Part shown: positions 1 through 5,818 of the stretch, one piece after another
How the letters are laid out: the number at the start of each line of letters is the position of its first letter
How positions within the stretch are numbered: position 1 is the first letter of the stretch
Origin: Lysobacterales bacterium
GTDB lineage: Bacteria; Pseudomonadota; Gammaproteobacteria; Xanthomonadales; SZUA-36
Assembly (NCBI GenBank): GCA_013213875.1
Contig: JABSSV010000013.1
Span: forward strand, 1 to 5,818
DNA: 5,818 nucleotides
Reading direction: 5' to 3'
Notes under the pieces: generated by a model
Database searches by the model: none
What the model was told of the DNA's origin: nothing
What the model saw: the letters and a program-made list of their open reading frames with translations, nothing else
Position numbers and translations under genes: made by a program

Positions 1-1
1 G

Positions 2-3000
2 GACAGCGAAGCCATGATGAAAGCCCGTGGCACGCTTTCGGGGCAGGACCGGGAGATGTATGAGACGGTGAGCGCAGCGGTGCAGGACGAGTTATCCATC
101 GTCAAGGATGCGTTGGATCTTGAACTACGCACGGGGGCCGCTGACGCGGATGATCGGCGCCAGAGCCTAGAAGCACTGGACCGACTGATCGTCACTCTGT
201 CCATGCTGGGTCTTTCCGGTCCAGCGGAAAGCATGGGTAACCTGGTACCTGCCTTCAAGGCAACGGCGGAAGCCAGCCAGCAAGACCGGGAAGCGGCGTT
301 GGAAAATTTGGCAGCGCAACTCCTGATTATCGAATCGGCACTGACCGAGCAAATCGAAACGCTGGGCGAGCCACCACAGGAATCAGATCCGACCGGCCTG
401 ACAGGCCTGTCAGGCCATGAGTACCGACGCATCCGGGCAGTTCTGCTGGAAGAGTGCGTGGTCAGCATGCATGCCGCGGAAGAAGCCATGCGTGCCCGCT
501 TCGCCAGCGAAGCCGGCGAAGACCCGCAGCAACCCATGACCGAGCTTGCCGGTGCACTGGAACTGGCGGGCGAACGCGAGCTGCTGAGCGGTACTCAGGC
601 GCTAATGGGCGCCTTGCAGGAACTGCAGGACAGCGTTGACGCGGGCATGGTGCTGGAACAAACGGATAAAGAATATATTGCGGACGCCCTGGTTGCCCTG
701 GAGCTATCCCTTGCTGCCAAGCGCGATCGTCAGCCTGATACCAGCCAGCTCACGGGCGTGCTGGATGAACGTACGGCAACGCTTCTCGCACGAGCCCGGG
801 GCATGGATGCCGACCATTCAGAGCCTGACAGTCACGCGGCGCCGGTAGCGTCCGGTGATGACGAAGGCTATGAGGTGCCAGCACCACCGCAGTTCACACA
901 ATCCCCGGCTCCGGCACCTTCGGAGCCGGAACTGCAGCCGGCACCCGCACTGCCAGATCTGGCAGCTACACAAGCTGCCGAACAGCCCGCCGAACCGGAA
1001 GAGACGGCCTGGGAAGGCGCCGAAGTGCTGGCACCCGCACCGGAGATTGAAACGCCGGAAGAGACGCCCGGCGCGGCACCTTCTTTTGAAGAACCGGCCG
1101 CGCCGATTGCTCCGGCAGCTACTAACATGCCTGCAGCCGCAGCCGACACGGAGCCCGAGCCCACACCTGATCCGGTCATGGACTCTGAAGAGATTGCGGC
1201 TCTCGCTGCAGAAGATGAACTGCCGCCAGAGATTGATCCGGAACTGCGCGAGATCTTTCTGGAAGAATACGAAACGGTCCTGCAAACGCTGCAGGAAGCC
1301 ATTCCGAACTGGTTGGCTGAACTGGAAAACGCCGAAGCACTCACGGAAATCCGACGCGCCTTCCATACGCTTAAAGGCAGCGGCCGCATGGTCGGCGCCG
1401 ATGAGCTGGGCGACTTTGCCTGGCAAATTGAAAACATGCTGAACGGACTGCTTGAGGGTCACGGCAAGTTTTTTGCCGACGCCTCCACCATGGTCCGTCT
1501 TTCCGAAGCGGCCCTGCCTGCGCTGCGTCAGCGTCTGCTGCAGCAGACCGCGGGGCTGAGCAGCACTGCCATTAGCGCCATTGGCGCGGTAGCAGCCACC
1601 ATTGCCAAAGATCAACCAGCGCTCTGGAACGATTTGCGTCCTCACCTGCCGGTTTACATGGCGGGGCTTTTGCCCGGCGGCTTTGATGAAGCAGAACCGG
1701 CCGCAGGCGCCGGTCAGACCGACGCTGCCATCGACAGCGCACAGATCGAGCAGTTGGCCGCTGAACTGGGGCCCGTGCGCGAACTGGTGGATGCCATTAC
1801 CAAAGATCGCAGCACCCGCACCTCCCCGGAGCAGGTGACTGCGGTTCGTGCCATTGGCAGCATGCTGACCGAGAACCCGGAGGGTCTCGATGCAGAGGTC
1901 GCGCACGCACTCGGTGACCTCCTCGAAGCACAAGCCAACTCTGGCGCTGAGTTTTCCGCCGACGCCATGTTCACTCTGATCAGCGCGGTTGGCCAGCTGC
2001 AAAACCGCCTGGAGCGAATGGAAGGCGCTGGTGACCTTAGCAGCGCCCAGGAGCAAGAGGATCTGTTGGCTCAGCTAGAACGCCTGCACTCGCACTTTGA
2101 TCATGCGCCCGCGGCGGATCTGGCTGCCCCCGAAACGCCAGCCAGCCCGAGCATGACCGACTTCGATCCGGGACGCAGCGTATTTGCAAACAACGCCGAC
2201 ACGCCGCCATCGACCACGGCGTCAGCGGAGGATCCGGCCACTGACCTGACCGATACCGATCTTTCCGACTTTGCCGACGCAGCCCCACTGCCCACGCAGG
2301 AAGAGTCACCGGCAGAAGAGGCTCTGGAGGCCGAACCGGCAACGCCGGAGCCTGGGCATGAGTCCGGATTCGAAGCGGAGCTCGAAGCCGACGCCGGCAC
2401 CGACCCGACGCGGGAAAATCCGGCGGCCGCGGCGCCTTTGAGCAACGCACCGGCTCCTGCATCAGAGCCCGAGTTAACGCCACTGCAAGCAGCGCCCGTG
2501 ATTGCTGCACCGGAGCCGGTAAGAACCATCGAGGAACCGGTAGCAGAGCCCGTCACCGCCAGCGCTACCGACGACGCAGACTTCGCCGCGCTGGACCAGG
2601 AAATTATCGGCATCTTCCTTGAGGAAGCGGCCGAAGTTCTTGAGCGGGCTGATTCGGCCCTTAACCAGAGCCGCGATGCACTGGACGAGCCGGACTGGGT
2701 GCAGGATCTCCAGCGTGAGATCCACACCTTCAAGGGCGGTGCGCGCATGGCCGGCCTGCTGAGCATCGGCGACTACTCCCATGAAATGGAATCCCTGCTG
2801 GAGCGACTGGCAGAGCGCCAGGTACCAGCCAGCCTGTCCGCGGTAGCGCTGCTCGAAGATGCGTGCGATCGTTTACAGGGCTGGGTGGAACAGGTGCAGA
2901 AGCGCCGCATTCCGGATGCAAGCGATGCGCTGGAACTGCTGCAACAGTCCATCCAGAACTTAAACGAGATGACGCCGGAGGCAGCAGCCGCGCCGGTAGC

Positions 3001-4927
3001 CACAACGCCGCCAGCGCCACCGGAACGCACGACCGTGGCGCTACAGGAGCAGGCGCCAGCAGAAGAGAGCGAACCGGATCCGGATGATCCGACCTCGGCG
3101 GGTAGCATTAAGGTGGCAGCCGAGCTGCTGGACCGTCTGGTCAATGCCTCCGGCGAGGTGAGCATTTTCCGCTCACGACTGGAGCAGCAAGTTGGCAAGC
3201 TAAAAACCAATGTGCAGGATTTCAACGAGACCATCGACCGGCTGAGTGATCAGTTCCGCAAGATGGATATCGAAATTGAGGCCCAGATCCGCGCCAACTA
3301 CCCCGATCAGGTAGAAGCTCAGGGAGAAAACTTCGACCCGCTGGAACTGGATCAGTTCTCAGCGTTGCAGCAGGCCACGCGCTCTCTGCAGGAGTCCGTT
3401 TCCGACCTGCAAAGCCTGCAGGAAATGGCCGAGGAGAACCTGCGGGCCTCGGAGCAGTTGCTGACCCGTCAATCGCGGGTGTCCACGGAGCTGCAGGAAG
3501 GTCTCATGAAAACGCGCATGGTGCCGTTTGGCTCCATTGCCCCGCGCCTGCGGCGGATCGTGCGCGGCTCCGCCCGTGAAGAAGGCAAACTGGCCCGCCT
3601 GCAGCTGCAGATGGTGGGCAGCAGCGACGAGCTGGACCGCAATGTGCTGGAACACATCACCGCGCCGCTCGAACATATGATGCGCAACGCGGTTGCCCAC
3701 GGCATTGAGACACCGGAGGCGCGCGCAGCCGCCGGCAAGCCGGAAGAAGGCGAAATTACCATTACGGTGGAATCCGAGACCACCGAATTCGTTATCCGCA
3801 TTGCCGATGACGGCGGCGGCATCAATCTTGATGCTATTCGCCAGCGGGCCATGGAACGCGGCCTGCTGGACGCTCAGGAACAGCCCTCCCGGGAGCAGCT
3901 GTATGCCTTCATGATGGACAGCGGTTTCTCCACCTCCTCGTCGATCACCCGTTTGGCCGGCCGTGGCGTCGGCATGGATGTGGTGAACAGCGACATCAAA
4001 CAGATCGGTGGCTCGCTGGATATTGAGTCCGAGCCGGGCGAAGGCACGCAGTTCACCATTCGCATTCCATTCACGCTGGCCATCATGCAGGCCATCGGAC
4101 TCCAGGCTGGCGAGGCCCGCTACCTGCTGCCGCTATCCAGCGTAGTCGGGGTGTCCCGCATCATGCCAGCGGACTATGAGAAGTTTATGCAATCCGAACA
4201 GCCGGTGTACAAGTTTGCCGGGCAGGATTACCCCCTCTTCGACGCGGAAGCCATGCTGGGCGAACGACCCACACCGCTGGGACGCGCCAATGTTTCGCTG
4301 CTTATCCTGCGGGCTGGTAATCAGAAAGCTGCCTTGCGGGTGCCGGATTTGCTGCCGCATCGGGAGGTGGTGATCAAACCAGTGGGGCCGCAGATCTCCA
4401 GCGTACCTGGCGTACTGGGCGGCTCCATTTCCGGTGATGGTGAGGTCATGGTGATTCTTGATCCAGGCCCCCTGCTCCGCCGAGCCGTGATCCACGGCAT
4501 CGAGCCGGCGCCGGAGGCCGCCTGGACGCAGCCGGCGCGAGAACGTCGACTGGTGATCGTGGTGGACGATTCGATCACCATGCGCAAGGTCACCTCGCGC
4601 GTGCTGGAGAGCAACGACTACGCGGTCATGACGGCCCGTGACGGCGTCGACGCGCTGGAGAAGCTGCAGGACCAAACGCCGGACCTGATGCTGTTTGATA
4701 TCGAAATGCCACGCATGGACGGTTACGAGCTGACCGAGCGCGTGCGCGACGATGTGCGGTTCCGCGGCACACCGATCATGATGATTACCTCTCGCGCGGG
4801 CCAGAAGCATCAGGACCGGGCCATGCAGGCGGGCGCCAATGCCTACCTGACCAAGCCCTACCGGGAAGATGAATTGATTGCCGAGGTGGAGCGCCTTCTG
4901 TTTGAGGCAGACAGCAGCCATGAGTGA
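2..4927 (+). CDS. chpA: ChpA/PilL-type hybrid chemotaxis histidine kinase, 5'-partial
   Basis: Central kinase of the type IV pilus (Pil-Chp) chemosensory system; cytoplasmic, acting with CheW-like adaptors at the pilus-linked receptor array. The frame is open to the left edge and the ATG at 14 has no ribosome binding site, so the start lies upstream. Numbering here is from that ATG (1637 residues visible). Residues 1-264 are FimL-like helices; 265-400 a Pro/Ala/Glu linker; 407-515 an Hpt domain with FHTLKGSGRMVG (His451); 576-696 a histidine-less Hpt-like domain; 697-855 linker; 861-960 an Hpt domain with IHTFKGGARMAG (His904); 985-1029 linker; 1030-1190 a CheA-type dimerisation region with a coiled-coil insert. 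The ATPase follows: N box HMMRNAVAHG (Asn1225), DDGGG (1265-1269), FSTSSS (1305-1310), GRGVGMD (1316-1322), GEGTQF (1342-1347). Next come a CheW-like domain (1360-1490) and a receiver (1512-1632) with Asp1518/1519, phospho-acceptor Asp1562, Thr1592 and Lys1614. All catalytic residues are present. Pseudomonas ChpA is about 2470 residues with more Hpt domains. No transmembrane segment is seen. pilL is the alternative name. Confidence 0.93.
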   Translation, partial: DSEAMMKARGTLSGQDREMYETVSAAVQDELSIVKDALDLELRTGAADADDRRQSLEALDRLIVTLSMLGLSGPAESMGNLVPAFKATAEASQQDREAALENLAAQLLIIESALTEQIETLGEPPQESDPTGLTGLSGHEYRRIRAVLLEECVVSMHAAEEAMRARFASEAGEDPQQPMTELAGALELAGERELLSGTQALMGALQELQDSVDAGMVLEQTDKEYIADALVALELSLAAKRDRQPDTSQLTGVLDERTATLLARARGMDADHSEPDSHAAPVASGDDEGYEVPAPPQFTQSPAPAPSEPELQPAPALPDLAATQAAEQPAEPEETAWEGAEVLAPAPEIETPEETPGAAPSFEEPAAPIAPAATNMPAAAADTEPEPTPDPVMDSEEIAALAAEDELPPEIDPELREIFLEEYETVLQTLQEAIPNWLAELENAEALTEIRRAFHTLKGSGRMVGADELGDFAWQIENMLNGLLEGHGKFFADASTMVRLSEAALPALRQRLLQQTAGLSSTAISAIGAVAATIAKDQPALWNDLRPHLPVYMAGLLPGGFDEAEPAAGAGQTDAAIDSAQIEQLAAELGPVRELVDAITKDRSTRTSPEQVTAVRAIGSMLTENPEGLDAEVAHALGDLLEAQANSGAEFSADAMFTLISAVGQLQNRLERMEGAGDLSSAQEQEDLLAQLERLHSHFDHAPAADLAAPETPASPSMTDFDPGRSVFANNADTPPSTTASAEDPATDLTDTDLSDFADAAPLPTQEESPAEEALEAEPATPEPGHESGFEAELEADAGTDPTRENPAAAAPLSNAPAPASEPELTPLQAAPVIAAPEPVRTIEEPVAEPVTASATDDADFAALDQEIIGIFLEEAAEVLERADSALNQSRDALDEPDWVQDLQREIHTFKGGARMAGLLSIGDYSHEMESLLERLAERQVPASLSAVALLEDACDRLQGWVEQVQKRRIPDASDALELLQQSIQNLNEMTPEAAAAPVATTPPAPPERTTVALQEQAPAEESEPDPDDPTSAGSIKVAAELLDRLVNASGEVSIFRSRLEQQVGKLKTNVQDFNETIDRLSDQFRKMDIEIEAQIRANYPDQVEAQGENFDPLELDQFSALQQATRSLQESVSDLQSLQEMAEENLRASEQLLTRQSRVSTELQEGLMKTRMVPFGSIAPRLRRIVRGSAREEGKLARLQLQMVGSSDELDRNVLEHITAPLEHMMRNAVAHGIETPEARAAAGKPEEGEITITVESETTEFVIRIADDGGGINLDAIRQRAMERGLLDAQEQPSREQLYAFMMDSGFSTSSSITRLAGRGVGMDVVNSDIKQIGGSLDIESEPGEGTQFTIRIPFTLAIMQAIGLQAGEARYLLPLSSVVGVSRIMPADYEKFMQSEQPVYKFAGQDYPLFDAEAMLGERPTPLGRANVSLLILRAGNQKAALRVPDLLPHREVVIKPVGPQISSVPGVLGGSISGDGEVMVILDPGPLLRRAVIHGIEPAPEAAWTQPARERRLVIVVDDSITMRKVTSRVLESNDYAVMTARDGVDALEKLQDQTPDLMLFDIEMPRMDGYELTERVRDDVRFRGTPIMMITSRAGQKHQDRAMQAGANAYLTKPYREDELIAEVERLLFEADSSHE
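395..416. repeat. Perfect 22-bp palindrome inside chpA
   Basis: The 11-base half site GGCCTGACAGG (395-405) is followed at once by its exact reverse complement (406-416), with no spacer. The symmetry stops at 394/417. It lies in the FimL-like coding part and encodes the Gly/Leu/Thr-rich turn TGLTGLSG between two helical segments. It also contains an internal near-repeat, CCTGACAGG and CCTGTCAGG. No function is known to me; it could be a protein-binding site, a cruciform-forming sequence, or a by-product of a repeated dipeptide. Confidence 0.9.
905..979. repeat. Cluster of three inverted repeats in linker 1 of chpA
   Basis: There are three adjoining inverted repeats. CCGGCTCCG (905-913) pairs with CGGAGCCGG (921-929) around a 7-base loop. 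CTGCCAGA/TCTGGCAG is a perfect 16-bp palindrome at 950-965. GGCAGCT (961-967) pairs with AGCTGCC (973-979) around a 5-base loop; it shares bases with the palindrome, so the second and third are mutually exclusive in RNA. All lie in the Pro/Ala/Glu linker upstream of the first canonical Hpt domain. They could slow translation between folding domains or be a by-product of skewed codon use. Confidence 0.8.
995..1066 (+). repeat. 12-bp direct repeat, 60 bp apart, in linker 1
   Basis: CCGGAAGAGACG occurs at 995-1006 and again at 1055-1066, exactly 60 bp or 20 codons apart, both times encoding a Pro-Glu-Glu-Thr stretch. A second exact pair, GGCACCCGCAC, lies at 940-950 and 1030-1040 (spacing 90 bp). 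Both spacings are multiples of three, so recombination between copies would shorten or lengthen the linker without breaking the frame. Confidence 0.75.
1533..1548. repeat. Perfect 16-bp palindrome after the first Hpt domain
   Basis: GTCTGCTG (1533-1540) is followed directly by its reverse complement CAGCAGAC (1541-1548). It encodes part of a Leu-Leu-Gln-Gln helix. Alternating CTG and CAG codons readily produce such symmetry, so it may carry no meaning. Confidence 0.8.
4904..4907 (+). promoter_or_regulatory. Weak Shine-Dalgarno for the ChpC-like gene
   Basis: A GAGG core lies inside the last codons of the kinase gene, 12 bases before the ATG at 4920. The spacing is longer than ideal. Together with the 8-bp overlap of the two reading frames (ATGAGTGA, 4920-4927), this suggests that translation of the small gene depends partly on ribosomes finishing the kinase. 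No promoter is visible between the genes, so they are probably cotranscribed. Confidence 0.45.
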
Positions 4928-5384
4928 CACAAACCAGGAAATACGGGCCCTGATCGCCCCCATGTCCGGCAGCAATATTCTGCTGCCCGGCACCATGATC
5001 GCTGAGGTGGTGAATTACTCGGAGCCGGAGCCCTATGCCGGCGGCCCGGACTGGCTGTTGGGTGAATTGCGTTGGAATGGCTGGCAAATTCCGCTGGTCA
5101 ACTTTGCGCTTCTGGTGGGCAGCTCCGACGACGCTTCCGTGCCCGCGCGAAGTCGCGTGCTGGTAGTAAAAACCCTGAGTATCGCCGCCAGCGTGCTGCA
5201 TATCGGCCTGGTTATCGAAGGCCTGCCCAAGCTGAAATCCATTACTCCGGATACTCTGGTTGAGGTGGAGGGCGAACACCCGGCAGGCGTGTTCAGTCAG
5301 ATCGCTATTGACGATCTCGAGGCCGTGATCCCCGATCTTGACGAACTCGCGCTGACCATCGAAAAAGCCGTCTATACGCGCTAG
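4920..5384 (+). CDS. chpC: CheW-like chemotaxis adaptor, probable ChpC
   Basis: A 154-residue single-domain CheW-like protein with no signal peptide or membrane segment. Proteins of this fold link chemoreceptors to the kinase, and ChpC is the second CheW homologue of the Pil-Chp system beside PilI. Visible CheW-type features are an N-terminal strand ending in LIAPMSGSNILLPG, then the strand pair around DWLLGELRWNGWQIPLVNF, which corresponds to the usual R-G-x-x-I-P-V-I-D-L motif, then SRVLVVKTL and the strand HIGLVIEGLPKLKSI. The start at 4920 is preferred over the in-frame ATG at 4878 because the residues added by the latter (MPRWSAFCLRQTAA) are kinase sequence read in another frame and the CheW fold begins just after 4920. 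It overlaps the kinase gene by 8 bp and is likely translationally coupled. Family membership is solid; assignment as ChpC rather than another CheW paralogue rests largely on its place directly after chpA. In Pseudomonas a chpB methylesterase gene separates the two; here it is absent. Confidence 0.8.
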   Translation: MSDTNQEIRALIAPMSGSNILLPGTMIAEVVNYSEPEPYAGGPDWLLGELRWNGWQIPLVNFALLVGSSDDASVPARSRVLVVKTLSIAASVLHIGLVIEGLPKLKSITPDTLVEVEGEHPAGVFSQIAIDDLEAVIPDLDELALTIEKAVYTR

Positions 5385-5818
5385 CCGATGGCATTGAAAT
5401 CGCCCCAAAGCGTCTGCAGCGCCGCCAGCACAGCGGGGCCGGCGCTTTCCGTGCGCAACACGCGCGGTCCCAGACGAATGGTCTGACAGGCAGCCAGCTT
5501 CAGCTGCTGAATCTCCTCCTCTGCAAAACCCCCTTCAGGCCCAATCAGTATCGTAATGGGCCCTGTGGGCGGGCGCAGTTCGCTCAAACTGCCGCTGGCC
5601 TCCGGCGTGAGCACAAGACGCACAGCCGACGGGTCACTGGCCTGCCACTGGTCCAGCGTGCGTGCTGGCAGCAATTCCGGAACCACCGCGCGCCCGCATT
5701 GCTCACAGGCAGCGCGCAGGGTTCCCAACCAGTGCGCCATGCGCCGCTCCAATCGTGCGCCCTGCAGGCGTACCTCCGTGCGCTTGGTAAACAGCGGCTG
5801 GATGGCGGTAACACCCAG
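5381..5818 (-). CDS. rsmE: 16S rRNA (uracil1498-N3)-methyltransferase RsmE, 5'-partial
   Basis: Catalyses S-adenosylmethionine-dependent N3 methylation of U1498 in 16S rRNA on the assembled 30S subunit. The visible 145 codons run in frame to the right edge of the window, starting with LGVTAIQPLFTKRTEV, so the gene's start and its N-terminal PUA-like domain (about 95-100 residues, from a family length near 240) lie outside. The visible part is the SPOUT methyltransferase domain. Diagnostic motifs are CEQCGR (5690-5707), ILIGPEGGF (GPEGGF at 5525-5542) and LGPRVLRTE (5447-5473); the last two form the knotted SAM-binding site and closely match Escherichia coli RsmE. The frame is intact and ends at TAG (complement of 5381-5383). 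It is convergent with the ChpC-like gene and shares its stop tetranucleotide. It is a housekeeping gene, with no functional link to pilus chemotaxis expected. Confidence 0.95.
   Translation of the reverse strand: MGVTAIQPLFTKRTEVRLQGARLERRMAHWLGTLRAACEQCGRAVVPELLPARTLDQWQASDPSAVRLVLTPEASGSLSELRPPTGPITILIGPEGGFAEEEIQQLKLAACQTIRLGPRVLRTESAGPAVLAALQTLWGDFNAIG

Noticed and set aside
14..16. ATG as the start of the kinase gene
   Set aside because: The codons before it (GAC AGC GAA GCC) are open, there is no ribosome binding site, and ChpA homologues have a longer FimL-like N-terminus, so it is an internal methionine.
855..1442. 195-codon plus-strand frame overlapping linker 1 and Hpt 1
   Set aside because: A frame-shifted reading of Pro/Ala codons giving an Arg/Pro/His-rich product with no domain; the kinase frame holds the intact Hpt motif here.
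1599..1808. Near repeat CCATTGCCAAAGATC (1599-1613) and CCATTACCAAAGATC (1794-1808)
   Set aside because: Only 15 bases with one mismatch, and the flanking protein sequences do not align, so chance similarity of codons is the simplest explanation.
818..2056. Long open frame of 412 codons on the minus strand
   Set aside because: It lies antisense to the kinase gene, whose protein has clear domains throughout this stretch. The translation is rich in Arg, Gly, Phe and Cys with no recognisable motif, typical of a shadow in GC-rich coding sequence.
3599..3610. CTGCAGCTGCAG palindrome in the kinase core
   Set aside because: A tandem of the common codon pair CTGCAG encoding Leu-Gln repeats; such symmetry is expected from codon use and is short.
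4878..4880. In-frame ATG upstream as the start of the CheW-like gene
   Set aside because: It would add 14 residues that are the kinase C-terminus read in another frame, without CheW similarity; the ATG at 4920 fits the fold and the usual short overlap.
4133..4996. 287-codon open frame on the minus strand under the CheW-like and receiver domains
   Set aside because: Shadow of well-conserved coding sequence on the other strand; its translation is His- and Arg-rich and matches nothing I recognise.
5418..5446. Possible terminator hairpin, AGCGCCG / CGGCGCT followed by TT on the plus strand, 33 bases after the chpC stop
   Set aside because: The loop is 15 bases, the T run is only three bases, and the sequence is constrained as rsmE coding sequence next to the LGPRVLRTE motif. 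It could act weakly but cannot be supported as a terminator.
5750..5752. TTG on the minus strand as the start of a short rsmE
   Set aside because: The frame continues to the window edge with clear RsmE sequence (GVTAIQPLFTKRTEVRLQG), so TTG is an internal leucine codon and the gene is cut by the window.
1..5818. A previously undescribed system
   Set aside because: All three genes belong to known families in a recognised arrangement, and coding sequence fills the whole window. The oddities are variations on the Pil-Chp theme, not a new system.

Overview
The window looks like a GC-rich gammaproteobacterial chromosome segment, roughly 60% G+C by eye. It carries the distal end of a type IV pilus chemotaxis-like (Pil-Chp) signalling operon. 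Proximity of the Pil-Chp genes to rsmE resembles the Pseudomonas-type neighbourhood as I remember it. A marine or halophilic relative such as the Marinobacter/Halomonas/Alcanivorax groups would fit, but the genus cannot be fixed from this sequence. I see no mobile element, RNA gene or CRISPR array, and no sign of horizontal transfer.

Layout. Bases 1-4927 (+) are the 3' part of a very large hybrid histidine kinase of the ChpA/PilL family; the reading frame is open at the left edge, so the true start lies upstream. In order it has a FimL-like helical region of degenerate Hpt folds, a Pro/Ala/Glu linker, a canonical Hpt domain (His451), a degenerate Hpt-like domain without histidine, a second linker, a second canonical Hpt domain (His904), a third linker, then CheA-type dimerisation, ATPase and CheW-like domains and a C-terminal receiver (Asp1562). 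Bases 4920-5384 (+) encode a small CheW-like protein, probably ChpC, overlapping the kinase by 8 bp. Bases 5381-5818 (-) hold the C-terminal part of RsmE, the 16S rRNA m3U1498 methyltransferase. RsmE and the ChpC-like gene end inside the same CTAG tetranucleotide, so there is no intergenic space anywhere in the window.

How the genes work together. ChpA-type kinases take signals from a pilus-linked chemoreceptor (PilJ) through CheW-like adaptors. They autophosphorylate on Hpt histidines and pass phosphate to response regulators that control pilus extension, retraction and cAMP signalling. The ChpC-like protein is probably an additional adaptor for the same array. RsmE is a housekeeping gene that merely abuts the operon.

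I found no convincing previously undescribed system. The points most worth a second look are the small number of phosphorylatable Hpt domains in the visible part of the kinase, a histidine-less Hpt remnant between the two active ones, the lack of a chpB methylesterase gene between chpA and chpC, a perfect 22-bp palindrome inside the kinase gene, a cluster of inverted repeats in the first linker, and the shared-stop convergent junction.
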